NCBI GenBank assembly: GCA_016715405.1
Contig: JADKAE010000004.1
Location: 273,664 to 337,663 of the forward strand
Length of the DNA stretch: 64,000 nt
Direction of reading: 5' to 3'
Origin: Saprospiraceae bacterium
GTDB lineage: Bacteria > Bacteroidota > Bacteroidia > Chitinophagales > Saprospiraceae
Shown: positions 47,067 through 55,918 of the stretch, in pieces
Numbering within the stretch: position 1 is the stretch's first letter
Layout: each line of letters begins with the position of its first letter
Program-made: the position numbers and the translations under genes
The notes under the pieces: generated by a model
What the model was told of the DNA's origin: nothing
Seen by the model: only the letters and a program-made list of their open reading frames with translations
The model's database searches: none

Positions 47067-50000
47067 ATGCACGACCTTCCGCACTACCATGCCGTCTTCG
47101 AGCGCGAACTGGCCCGCCTCAACCCCGCACAACGCGAGGCGGTAACGCATATCGAAGGGCCCGTGCTGGTATTGGCCGGCCCCGGCACCGGCAAAACCCA
47201 CGTGCTGGCAGCCCGCATTGGACGCATCCTGCAGGAAACGGATGCTCAAGCCGCTAACATACTCTGCCTCACGTTTACCGACGCAGGCGTACACGCTATG
47301 CGCGAGCGACTGCTGCAATGGATCGGTCCCGAAGGACACCGCGTGCATATTTTTACCTTCCACTCTTTTTGCAATAGCGTCATCCAGGACAATCTCGAGT
47401 ATTTCGGGCGCAGCGACCTGGAGCCGCTTAGCGACCTGGAGCGCGTGGATATCATCCGCCAATTGCTCGACGATCTCGACGCCAACCACGCCTTGCGCCG
47501 CCGGCAGTCAGACCCCTATTTCTACGAGGCGCACCTGCACGACCTGTTCCGGCGTATGAAGGCCGAAAACTGGACGGCGGAGCTCATCGACCGCCAAATT
47601 GACGCCTACCTCGATAGTCTCCCTTTTCGAAAAGAATTTATTTACCAAACCAATACCCGCCAGGCTAAAAAAGGCGATCCCAAACAGGCCAAGATCGATG
47701 AGATCCGTGAGAAGATGGAGCGCCTGCGCGCGGCAGCCCACCTGTTTCCGCCGTATACCCAGGCTTTGCTGCAAGCCCGCCGCTACGACTACGAAGATAT
47801 GATCCTGTGGGTGCTAAAGGCATTCAAAGAAAACGAAGCCCTGCTGCGTACCTACCAGGAGCAATACCTCTACCTGCTCGTCGACGAATACCAGGATACC
47901 AACGGCGCCCAAAACGAGGTGCTGCAGCAACTGATCAGCTACTGGGATAGCCCCAATATCTTTATTGTAGGCGACGACGACCAGTCGATTTTTGAATTCC
48001 AGGGCGCGCGCCTCAAAAACCTCACCGATTTTTTCGAGCAATACCGCCACGAAATCAAACTGGTGACGCTTACCGATAATTACCGCTCTTCGCAGCATAT
48101 CCTCGATACGTCGGAGGCGCTCATCGCCCACAACGAGAAGCGGGTAGTCAACAACCTCCAAGCCGGCGACGTCAGCAAATCGCTGCTGGCGCGCCACGAT
48201 ATGTTTGCCGATTCCGACATCCTGCCGCATATGGTGTGCTACGCCAACCGCCTGCAGGAAGACGCCGATATAGTCGCCCAGATCGAGCAATTACACCTCA
48301 ATGGGTTTCCGCTGGAGGAGGTGGCCGTCATTTACGCCAAACACAAACAAGCGCGCCGCCTGATTGCCCTGCTGGAGAAAAAAGGCATTCCCTACAATAC
48401 CCGCCGCCGGGTGAATATCCTCGATCTGCCACTGATAGCCACCCTGCGACAGATGATGGAGTACGCGCAGGCCGAGTTATCGCGACCCTATAGCGGCGAA
48501 TACCTGCTGTTTCGAATCCTGCACGTCGATTTTGTGGGCTGCCTGCCGGCAGATATCGCCAAGCTGAGCGCCTGGCTGTCGGGCCTCACCGACAAAACGG
48601 CCCCGCACTGGCGCGAAGTGATCGGCGACGAAAAGCTGTTGGGGCAGTTGCCCCTGCAACAAACCGCCGCCTTACTGCGCCTCTCCGCCTGGCTCGAGCA
48701 ATTGCTGGCCGACCTGGTCAACATGCCGCTGGCGAGCTGGCTCGAAAGGCTGATCAACCGCAGCGGATTGCTTGATCACGTGTTGCACCACCCCGACAAG
48801 GTGTGGCTGCTGCAAGTGCTCAGTACTTTTTTCGAGTTTGTGCGAACGGAAAGCGATAAACACCCCCGACTCAGCCTGCGCCGATTGCTGGAAGTACTGC
48901 ACCGCATGGACGACAACCGACTGGCTATCGAACTCAATAAAAACGTGACCGCTGCCGGCGGCGTCAATCTGGTCACGGCTCATAGCGCCAAAGGACTCGA
49001 ATTTCAGTATGTCTTTGTGATCGACTGCGTCAAGGACCAGTGGGAGCCCCAGCGCCGGGGCAATAGCTACCGCTTTACCCTGCCCGATACGCTCACCTTT
49101 TCGGGCGAAGAAGACGCCCTGGAAGCCCGGCGACGCCTGTTTTATGTGGCTATGACGCGGGCAAAAGCGCACTTGCACCTCTCTTATAGCCGCAGCGATG
49201 CCAACGAATCGCCGCTGGCCCGGGCGGTATTCATCGACGAACTGGCCGCCGCCACGAGCCGCGAAGCCCTCGAAAAGGTGGTGCCCCCGGCGGTAGTCCT
49301 CGAAGCGCAATGGCTCCAACTGCTGGAAGCCGAGACACCCCGCCTGCCCGAACAGGAAAAAGCCGAAATCGACGCTTTGCTGGAGGGATTTACCCTCAGC
49401 GTATCGGCGCTCAACCGCTTTTTGCGGTGTCCGTTGAGTTTTTATTATGAAAATGTGCTGCGGACGCCCGTGTTGCAGAGCGAGGCGGCCAGCTACGGCA
49501 TTGCCGTTCATCAGGCTTTGCAGCGCGTCTTCGATCGCATGACGGCTTCTTATGACAAACACTTCCCGCAGGAAGAAGAATTTGTGGGTTTCTTTGAACA
49601 CGCGATGGAGCAGCAACGCGGCTATTTCGGCGCCAGGGATTGGGAACGCCGCCTCCAGTGGGGGCGCCGCCACCTGCCTGCTTTTTACCGGCAATACGTG
49701 CTGCTCGCCTACAAACGCGTGCGGGTAGAACTCAATATCAGGCGCGTGGAAGTGGAAGGCGTGCCCCTCTCGGGGGTGATAGACAAAGTGGAATTACACG
49801 ACGGCCTTCGCACCGTGGTAGTTGACTATAAAACCGGCAGGCCCGATGCCTCCCGCTGGCGCCCGCCTACCGACAAATCGCCCCACGGCGGCACCTATTG
49901 GCGGCAATTGGTGTTCTACAAGTTGCTCTACGAAGCCTACGACCCCGGTTCGCGCCGGGTAGAAGCAGGGCAGATCGTATGCCTCGACCCCGATAGCAAG

Positions 50001-50207
50001 GGCCATTTCCCCGTATATACTGTGGCGATAGATGCCGACGCCGCCGGCCTGATGAGGCAAATGATCGTAGAGACATACGACCGCATTCACCGCCACGATT
50101 TCTATGAAGGCTGCGGTCGCCCCGATTGCACCTGGTGCAATTTTACCCGGCGCAATACCCCCGTCGATTCTTTTGCCGATGCGGAGATTGAGGGACTGGA
50201 TGATTGA
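47067..50207 (+). CDS. UvrD-type helicase fused to a Fe-S PD-(D/E)XK nuclease
   Basis: 1046 residues. Superfamily 1 motifs: Walker A GPGTGKT (38-44), motif II LLVDEYQDTN, motif III VGDDDQSIFEFQGA, motif IV DNYRSS, motif V TAHSAKGLEFQYVFV, and motif VI VAMTRAK. The C-terminal domain (about 777-1046) has the first cluster Cys in RFLRCPLSFYYENV, a catalytic VVVDYKTGRP core and the late cysteines GCGRPDCTWCNF, as in AddB-like [4Fe-4S] nucleases. Single-protein helicase-nucleases like this process DNA ends in repair. A TATCTTTA box ends only four bases before the ATG, suggesting a leaderless mRNA. Confidence 0.9.
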   Translation: MHDLPHYHAVFERELARLNPAQREAVTHIEGPVLVLAGPGTGKTHVLAARIGRILQETDAQAANILCLTFTDAGVHAMRERLLQWIGPEGHRVHIFTFHSFCNSVIQDNLEYFGRSDLEPLSDLERVDIIRQLLDDLDANHALRRRQSDPYFYEAHLHDLFRRMKAENWTAELIDRQIDAYLDSLPFRKEFIYQTNTRQAKKGDPKQAKIDEIREKMERLRAAAHLFPPYTQALLQARRYDYEDMILWVLKAFKENEALLRTYQEQYLYLLVDEYQDTNGAQNEVLQQLISYWDSPNIFIVGDDDQSIFEFQGARLKNLTDFFEQYRHEIKLVTLTDNYRSSQHILDTSEALIAHNEKRVVNNLQAGDVSKSLLARHDMFADSDILPHMVCYANRLQEDADIVAQIEQLHLNGFPLEEVAVIYAKHKQARRLIALLEKKGIPYNTRRRVNILDLPLIATLRQMMEYAQAELSRPYSGEYLLFRILHVDFVGCLPADIAKLSAWLSGLTDKTAPHWREVIGDEKLLGQLPLQQTAALLRLSAWLEQLLADLVNMPLASWLERLINRSGLLDHVLHHPDKVWLLQVLSTFFEFVRTESDKHPRLSLRRLLEVLHRMDDNRLAIELNKNVTAAGGVNLVTAHSAKGLEFQYVFVIDCVKDQWEPQRRGNSYRFTLPDTLTFSGEEDALEARRRLFYVAMTRAKAHLHLSYSRSDANESPLARAVFIDELAAATSREALEKVVPPAVVLEAQWLQLLEAETPRLPEQEKAEIDALLEGFTLSVSALNRFLRCPLSFYYENVLRTPVLQSEAASYGIAVHQALQRVFDRMTASYDKHFPQEEEFVGFFEHAMEQQRGYFGARDWERRLQWGRRHLPAFYRQYVLLAYKRVRVELNIRRVEVEGVPLSGVIDKVELHDGLRTVVVDYKTGRPDASRWRPPTDKSPHGGTYWRQLVFYKLLYEAYDPGSRRVEAGQIVCLDPDSKGHFPVYTVAIDADAAGLMRQMIVETYDRIHRHDFYEGCGRPDCTWCNFTRRNTPVDSFADAEIEGLDD

Positions 50208-50209
50208 GG

Positions 50210-50294
50210 ACTATTAGACTTTTGGACTTTTGGACTATTAGACTACAGTTCCCAACAGTCCAACAGTCCCAAAGTCCAATAGTCCAATAGTCCA
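50210..50294. repeat. Inverted GGACTATTAGACT tandem repeats
   Basis: GACTATTAGACTTTTGGACT units on the left and AGTCCAATAGTCCAATAGTC on the right form opposed arms between convergent genes. Same unit family as 8162-8200. Confidence 0.85.
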
Positions 50295-50298
50295 TTCT

Positions 50299-51741
50299 TC
50301 ACAGTCTTTCCAGCCGCTGCACCAGCCAGTCCTTGTTGGCTAGGGGCGCGGTGCGGTCAATCAACAGCGCGATATCCTGTTTGCGGTTTTCTTTGGCGGC
50401 AGTCTCTAGCCTGGGCGCCTGTAGGTTGAGCTGGTATAATTTGGCGGCGAGCTTGAAAAAATTGACATTAGAATTTTTTTGGTAATCGGAGAGTTGCAGG
50501 TTGCGCGACAAATACAGCCTTGTGGCTTCCAGCAGGGAGAAAAAAGGCTCGGTTTCCTGCAATTCGAAATAGCTTTTGAGCTGGATAATTTTTGCCGACA
50601 GGTGGTAGTAGGCGTCGTTGAAAGCCACCGCCTGAAGCATCTGCAGGGCGCGTTGGAATTCTTTTTTTTCAAAATACAGCGAAGCGAGGCAGAAGTGGTA
50701 CACATTATGCCGGTCTTCGGGCCATAGGTCGTGTTGGTAGTTTTCAATAAACGAGGCCGTCCAGTCGAATTCTTTGAGCCGGATGCCTGCCGTGGCGATA
50801 TTTATAAACGTCCATTGGGTGAGGTAGCCGTTTTTAAAAATAATTTTTTGTTCGAGCAGTACGCGGTAGAGGTCCAAAATATCGCGGTAAAAAGCCGTTT
50901 GTCCCGAGTTGATTTTTTTTACACAATAATTCAGTCCATAGTTGTAGAGCGTGCGCAATTCGTCGGCGGGAAAGAGGTGGGCGGCTGCGTCCAGCATGTC
51001 TTTCCATTGGCGGTAGGGTTCTTCCTGGTGTTCTTGCAGCAATTGCAGGGTGTGGAGATATACCTGCACCGCCGGAATGGAGGACAATTGCAGTCGGTTT
51101 TCGCGGCAATACCCCCGGATTTCTTCCAGAAAATGGCACTCGTAGCCGGCATTAACTACCGTATTGCGGCTCACCATATCGCAGGCCATCCGCAATTTGT
51201 CGATCACATAAAAGACGTCGAGGGCGTCGCTTTTCTTTTGCAGGCTTTCGTCGTAGCGGCGCGCCTGTCCCAGGGCGTAGCGATCCAGCTTGTCGTAGTA
51301 TTGGTAATCCGCGTAATAATAATCCGCGTTGCGGAGGTTTGCTTTTTGCTGTAATTGCTGAAAGCGGACCACATTCCTGTCCACCTGCTCCAGCATTTCC
51401 CGTTCCAGCAATTCGGCCAGGAGTAAGTCTTGTCGCAATTGAGGCCTGAGCCGGTATTGCTGCCAGGCCAGAAAATCGTACGCGAGGTGCAGCAGATCGG
51501 AGATTGCGTTGTTCATGGCCAACTCGTCGTAGGATGTAGTTTCGCCGAATACCGTGGAAAAAGCTATTGTTTTCTCCAATTGATCGTTGTCAAACGCCGG
51601 TGCAAAAGGCAGCAGCCAGGCGTAAAGGCGCTGTGTTTTTTCATTTTTATTAAAAAAAGGAGAAAAAACCAGTTCCCGAAGCTTGCTGCGCTCGCGGGTG
51701 GTCAATTTTTTTAGCAAAGAGACGAGTTTGGTGTTTTTCAT
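50299..51741 (-). CDS. Unknown all-helical cytoplasmic protein
   Basis: 480 residues without signal peptide or membrane helix. Almost all is alpha-helical, in short pairs reminiscent of TPR-like repeats (YHFCLASLYFEKKEFQRALQ, QTAFYRDILDLYRVLLEQ). The N-terminus (LVSLLKKLTTRERSKLRELV) is basic. I recognise no family. It is a single gene between the convergent helicase and the divergent cohesin-like gene. Confidence 0.65.
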   Translation of the reverse strand: MKNTKLVSLLKKLTTRERSKLRELVFSPFFNKNEKTQRLYAWLLPFAPAFDNDQLEKTIAFSTVFGETTSYDELAMNNAISDLLHLAYDFLAWQQYRLRPQLRQDLLLAELLEREMLEQVDRNVVRFQQLQQKANLRNADYYYADYQYYDKLDRYALGQARRYDESLQKKSDALDVFYVIDKLRMACDMVSRNTVVNAGYECHFLEEIRGYCRENRLQLSSIPAVQVYLHTLQLLQEHQEEPYRQWKDMLDAAAHLFPADELRTLYNYGLNYCVKKINSGQTAFYRDILDLYRVLLEQKIIFKNGYLTQWTFINIATAGIRLKEFDWTASFIENYQHDLWPEDRHNVYHFCLASLYFEKKEFQRALQMLQAVAFNDAYYHLSAKIIQLKSYFELQETEPFFSLLEATRLYLSRNLQLSDYQKNSNVNFFKLAAKLYQLNLQAPRLETAAKENRKQDIALLIDRTAPLANKDWLVQRLERL

Positions 51742-51834
51742 TTTTTTCTATAAAAAATCAATTAATTGCCCTAATTACAGGCAATTTAGGGTGTTTTTAA
51801 AATAAAAAAATGCTATAAATTCAAAATATTGTAC

Positions 51835-51865
51835 TTTATAAGCGCAAGTTGCCGGTGTACTTTTG
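51835..51865 (+). promoter_or_regulatory. Promoter of the cohesin/dockerin-like pair
   Basis: TTTA (51835-51838), 19 bases and TACTTTTG (51858-51865) fit the consensus with one -33 mismatch. The gene start is at 51907. Confidence 0.55.
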
Positions 51866-51906
51866 TATCATCAAATACCAGCATTCACCACGTTAAGTTA
51901 TATCCT

Positions 51907-54900
51907 ATGAAAAATCGAAGTTTTCTACTGTCTTTATGGCTAAGCCTCTTTTGCTTTTTGTCATCCCTTTCGGCTCAAAACGCCCCGGTATGTCTTACCT
52001 TTTACACCGAACCGGTGCAGGCCGATGCGGGGGCGCAGGTGTGCATCCCGGTAAAGGTGCGCGATTTTAGCAATATCATTTCAGCCCAGTACACGCACCG
52101 CTGGGATCCTGCCTTATTAGAATGGGAGAGTATTATTCCCGGCGATCTTCCCAGTGTGAATATTGTCAATTTTGGAATAGTGAGTGAGCAACTCGAGGCC
52201 GGACAGCTCACTTTTGCCTGGCTCGACCCCATGGTGCAGGGCGTTAGCTTGCCCGATGATGCTACGCTGTACGAAATCTGCTTTAACGTAACCGGGAGCG
52301 CCGGGCAATACGCCGATATCTATTTTGAAGGTACCCCCACTTCTGTAGAGTTTGTGGACGGCCAGTTGCACGAAATACAGCGCTATAGCTTATTGGGCTC
52401 CGGTATCGCTATTGGCGTGCCCGACGCCCCCCTGTCTATCAGCTCGGGCTGCATAGGAGGCGTGCTTTGTGGTAGCAGTTCTACTTCGTTCAGTATCGAG
52501 GTGGAGGGAGGCGCCCCGCCTTTTTCCTATACCTGGACCGGTCCCGGCGGCTTTGGCGCTACCTCTCAAAACCCGACGGTCGTTATCCCGGGCACGTATA
52601 ACCTCACCGTAACGGCTTCTAACGGCAGTCTGGCCCGGGCATTGATAAACGTACCCGGCGGAGAATTGCTGGTGGGTGTGTCTTACCAGTGCGAGATCAT
52701 CAACGATACGGCATACGTTGAGATATCGAGTCTGGTATGGTCGGGGGGAGTGCCACCCTATGTCTTCCAGTGGAGCAACGGAGAAACCGATACCAGCGAC
52801 CTGCTGGCAACTACGAACGTCATTCTGCCAGGTACTTTTGGCGTAACCGTCACCGACCAGTCAGGCTGCGAGTTCATCGACGATCAGATCGCGCCGCAGT
52901 GTGGTGGAGTACAGATGCTGACGGCGTATTCGTATGAATGTATTTTTGAAAATAACGAATGGACGGCCAACATATCCGTTGTCGTCTGGGATGGCGGCGT
53001 AGCGCCGTATACTTTTGTATGGAATACAGGCGAAAGCACGACGGGAGATTTTATCAGTACGATCACCGGCCCTGGCAATCTGCTATACAGCGTAACCATC
53101 GTCGATGCGCAGGGTAATACCTACATCCCCGAGCCGGCTGCGCCCAATTGCGACGCCCCCAACGATGCCGACGTCGAGCTGCGTTTTGAAACACCTGTTA
53201 GCGTAGTACCGCCCGATGGCATGATATGCCTTGACATCGTCGCTGACAATTTTGAAGACATGGTGTCCGCCCAGTTTTCTGTGCAGTGGGATCCGGCTGT
53301 TTTTGCCTTCGATCATATAGAGCCGGCTGACCTGCCGGGGGTCGGCCTGTCCAACTTTGGCGACAACCCCTTGTGGCTCGACCAGGGCAAACTCGGCTTT
53401 TATTGGCTTTCCTTGCTCGGCAGCAGTACGGATCTCAGCTATACCCTGCCCGATGGCGGCGTATTATTCCGGCTTTGCCTGCGCGCGCTGGGCGACGCCG
53501 CCGGCAATACCACGGAGGTAAGCTTCGGCGAGGTACCCACACCGTTTGAATTCATCAGGTTGGGGGATGTGCCGGTTCCCTTTGGGTTTAGCAGCCAGAC
53601 ACTTTTCATCGACGACAATCCTGCCCCCGGGTTTTTGTTATTGCAAGCCGGCGACGAACTGGTAGCGGCGGGAGGAAGCGTTTGCGTGCCCGTTAGTGCG
53701 GTCATTTTCAACGACATCCTCAGCCTGCAATTTTCGATGGCATGGGATACCGGCCTTGTGCACTTCAGCTCGGTAGAGCCGCTCGATTTGCCGGGAATTG
53801 GCGTCAGCAATTTCGGGTTGGCGCAGGTTGACGATGGCTCGCTGTCGTTTGCCTGGTACGACCCCGACCTCGGCGGCGAGACATTGCCGACGGGTACTGC
53901 CTTGTTCGAGGTCTGCTTCGAAGCCACTGGAATCCCCGGCGTCTCGCCGTTGGCTTTCACCCAGTCGCCTACGCCTTTTGAAGCCTATAACACCGACGAC
54001 GTACTGGTGCCTTTTGCGGGCTACGCCGGCAGCATTACCGTTGTCGATCTCATCGTCTGGCCCGGCAATGCCAACAACGACGCCCTGGTCAACCATTTCG
54101 ACCTGCTGCCCATCGGACTGGCTTACGGCGCTACGGGGCCCCAACGGCCCAATGCCGATATATCGTGGACGGCCCAGGGGGCGCCCAGCTGGCAGCAAAC
54201 CACCCCCAACTCGCTTATCGACTACGCCCATATCGATACCGACGGCAATGGCGCTATCGATGCTGCCGATACGTCGGCCCTGGTACAAAACTGGGGGCAA
54301 CTGCCCGGCTTCGGATTACTGGCAGAAGAGGACAAACAGCTTCCTTTTTCAGCCTCCCTGCTAAATACGGCGATCTACGTGCAACCCGATACGATGACAT
54401 TTGGCGAAGCCGCCACCTTACAGATCATCCTGGGTGAAGAGGACAATCCCGCCGTCGACGTCTACGGCATTGCATTCTCTATCGTCTACGACGAAAATGC
54501 CGTAGTGGCGGGAAGCGTGCACGCCTCCTTCGCCGATTCGTGGATGCGCGAACCGGGGAGTGACCTCATCACTGTAGCTCGCGAAGATACAGGCAACCAT
54601 CGCATCGATATCGCTATCAGCCGTATTGACGGACTGAATACCTCGGGCAGCGGCCCGGTGGGCCAACTGCACCTCACCATCGAAGATGTGATTTTTATGC
54701 GACAGGAAACCTACGAAATGGCCTTCTCTATCGAAAACGTACAATTCATCAACGCCCAGGAAGAAGCCCTGGCATTGGCGCCGGTGACCACCACCTCGCT
54801 GGTCGGCACCGCCACCGGGACTAATAACCCCTCACTGGAAACGCAAGTGCGGGTATTCCCGTCGCCCACCAGCGATCGCGTGTGGATTAAAGCGGATGAT

Positions 54901-55068
54901 GGATTGGCCGTGCAACAGGCCGTGCTCTATACTTCTACCGGACAGGTAGTTGACCGATGGAACCGGCCGGAGTCAAGTCTGGCATTAGGCCGACTGCCGG
55001 CAGGCATATACCGCCTGGCCCTTATCACCGACAAAGGCGTAGTGCACAAATCAGTGGTAAAGAATTGA
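51907..55068 (+). CDS. T9SS-exported cohesin-like/dockerin-like scaffold protein
   Basis: 1053 residues from ATG 51907, which gives a clean signal peptide (FCFLSSLSAQ). Three cohesin-like domains share the pattern VCIPVKVRDFSNIISAQYTH..WDPALLEWESI (near residues 25, 420 and 580). SprB/PKD-like repeats (about 175-415; GGAPPFSYTWTGPGG) lie between the first two. A dockerin-like pair follows (NANNDALVNHFDLLPIGLAY, IDTDGNGAIDAADTSALVQN; calcium-binding Asp/Asn in place), then a fourth beta sandwich and a sorting domain (VRVFPSPTSDRVWI). Cohesin-dockerin binding is the basis of cellulosomes; a scaffold role here is inference. Confidence 0.8.
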   Translation: MKNRSFLLSLWLSLFCFLSSLSAQNAPVCLTFYTEPVQADAGAQVCIPVKVRDFSNIISAQYTHRWDPALLEWESIIPGDLPSVNIVNFGIVSEQLEAGQLTFAWLDPMVQGVSLPDDATLYEICFNVTGSAGQYADIYFEGTPTSVEFVDGQLHEIQRYSLLGSGIAIGVPDAPLSISSGCIGGVLCGSSSTSFSIEVEGGAPPFSYTWTGPGGFGATSQNPTVVIPGTYNLTVTASNGSLARALINVPGGELLVGVSYQCEIINDTAYVEISSLVWSGGVPPYVFQWSNGETDTSDLLATTNVILPGTFGVTVTDQSGCEFIDDQIAPQCGGVQMLTAYSYECIFENNEWTANISVVVWDGGVAPYTFVWNTGESTTGDFISTITGPGNLLYSVTIVDAQGNTYIPEPAAPNCDAPNDADVELRFETPVSVVPPDGMICLDIVADNFEDMVSAQFSVQWDPAVFAFDHIEPADLPGVGLSNFGDNPLWLDQGKLGFYWLSLLGSSTDLSYTLPDGGVLFRLCLRALGDAAGNTTEVSFGEVPTPFEFIRLGDVPVPFGFSSQTLFIDDNPAPGFLLLQAGDELVAAGGSVCVPVSAVIFNDILSLQFSMAWDTGLVHFSSVEPLDLPGIGVSNFGLAQVDDGSLSFAWYDPDLGGETLPTGTALFEVCFEATGIPGVSPLAFTQSPTPFEAYNTDDVLVPFAGYAGSITVVDLIVWPGNANNDALVNHFDLLPIGLAYGATGPQRPNADISWTAQGAPSWQQTTPNSLIDYAHIDTDGNGAIDAADTSALVQNWGQLPGFGLLAEEDKQLPFSASLLNTAIYVQPDTMTFGEAATLQIILGEEDNPAVDVYGIAFSIVYDENAVVAGSVHASFADSWMREPGSDLITVAREDTGNHRIDIAISRIDGLNTSGSGPVGQLHLTIEDVIFMRQETYEMAFSIENVQFINAQEEALALAPVTTTSLVGTATGTNNPSLETQVRVFPSPTSDRVWIKADDGLAVQQAVLYTSTGQVVDRWNRPESSLALGRLPAGIYRLALITDKGVVHKSVVKN

Positions 55069-55107
55069 TTTTCATTAAATTATTTAATTAAAAAAACAAC
55101 TCCCAAT

Positions 55108-55722
55108 ATGAAACAGGTACGTTTCCTCTTACCGGCCATACTCGTATTGTTCGTTTATATACATGCGATAGCCCAAACACCCACTGCTACTATTTCGGGG
55201 CAGGTGACCCTTGTTGACGGCATAACCTCGCTTCCCGGCGTTGATGTCGTATTAACAGATGATCTCGGAGTTACCGTGATCACCACGCAGACCAATGCCA
55301 ACGGAGAATATGAGTTTGCAGATATCCCCACCGGCGCCACCTATTCGCTCGCGTTGAACAGAGCCGACGGGGGGCCGCTCAACGGTGTCTCTACCTTTGA
55401 TGCGGTGCTGATAGCCCGGCATGTACTGGGTGTGGAGGCACTGTCCACACCGTATGAGATAATAGCCGCAGATGCTAACGGCAGCGGCACGATTACCACT
55501 TTTGACATAGTCTTGATCAGGAGGCTTATACTTGGCATCAGCCAGCAGTTTGATATCGCGCATTGGCGTTTTGTGCGGGCCGACCTGGCATTTCCCAACC
55601 TCGATCAGGTATTTGCGACCCTCAATGCCGATCCCGCCCAGTTTTTGCTTGGCGCTGATGTGACCCGCAATTTTATTGCCGTGAAGATTGGCGATGTGAA
55701 TGGCACCGCGGTGACTCCGTGA
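55108..55722 (+). CDS. Secreted dockerin-like protein with a CNA-B-type domain
   Basis: 204 residues. Residues 1-23 are a signal peptide (HAIAQ). A CNA-B/SdrD-like fold follows (ATISGQVTLVDGITSLPGVD ... ANGEYEFADIPTG; about 28-90). Two dockerin-like calcium motifs come next (STFDAVLIARHVLG and DANGSGTITTFDIVLIRRL; about 95-140). It ends FIAVKIGDVNGTAVTP, directly at a stop codon that abuts repeat DNA. Relatives normally continue into a T9SS sorting domain, which is missing. It lies 39 bases after the cohesin-like gene and is probably its partner. Confidence 0.75.
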   Translation: MKQVRFLLPAILVLFVYIHAIAQTPTATISGQVTLVDGITSLPGVDVVLTDDLGVTVITTQTNANGEYEFADIPTGATYSLALNRADGGPLNGVSTFDAVLIARHVLGVEALSTPYEIIAADANGSGTITTFDIVLIRRLILGISQQFDIAHWRFVRADLAFPNLDQVFATLNADPAQFLLGADVTRNFIAVKIGDVNGTAVTP

Positions 55723-55724
55723 TG

Positions 55725-55822
55725 GGGCGACTGTGCGCTGTACGACTGTAGGCTGTGCCGTACCTGTAGCCGACGACTGTGCGACTGTGCGACTTTAGGA
55801 CTTTAGGACTTTACGACTTGGT
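55725..55822. repeat. Inverted CGACTGT-type tandem repeats
   Basis: GCGACTGTGCGCTGTACGAC and TGTGCGACTTTAGGACTTTA type units fill the gap after the dockerin-like gene. Confidence 0.75.
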
Positions 55823-55833
55823 GATTTTGTAAT

Positions 55834-55865
55834 ACGTAGAGACGCAAAATTTTGCGTCTCTACGT
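55834..55865. repeat. Perfect 32-base GTAGAGACGC palindrome
   Basis: ACGTAGAGACGCAAAA and its exact complement. Same core as 30645-30688 and 46951-46980. Confidence 0.9.
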
Positions 55866-55885
55866 GTTATTGGCTCGGATACGCA

Positions 55886-55893
55886 TATTTTTG
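55886..55893 (+). promoter_or_regulatory. -7 box before the fucosidase
   Basis: TATTTTTG matches TAnnTTTG, 26 bases before the ATG. No -33 box is visible at 19-21 bases. Confidence 0.35.
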
Positions 55894-55918
55894 TGTTTTT
55901 ACCATTTATGCGTAAGCC

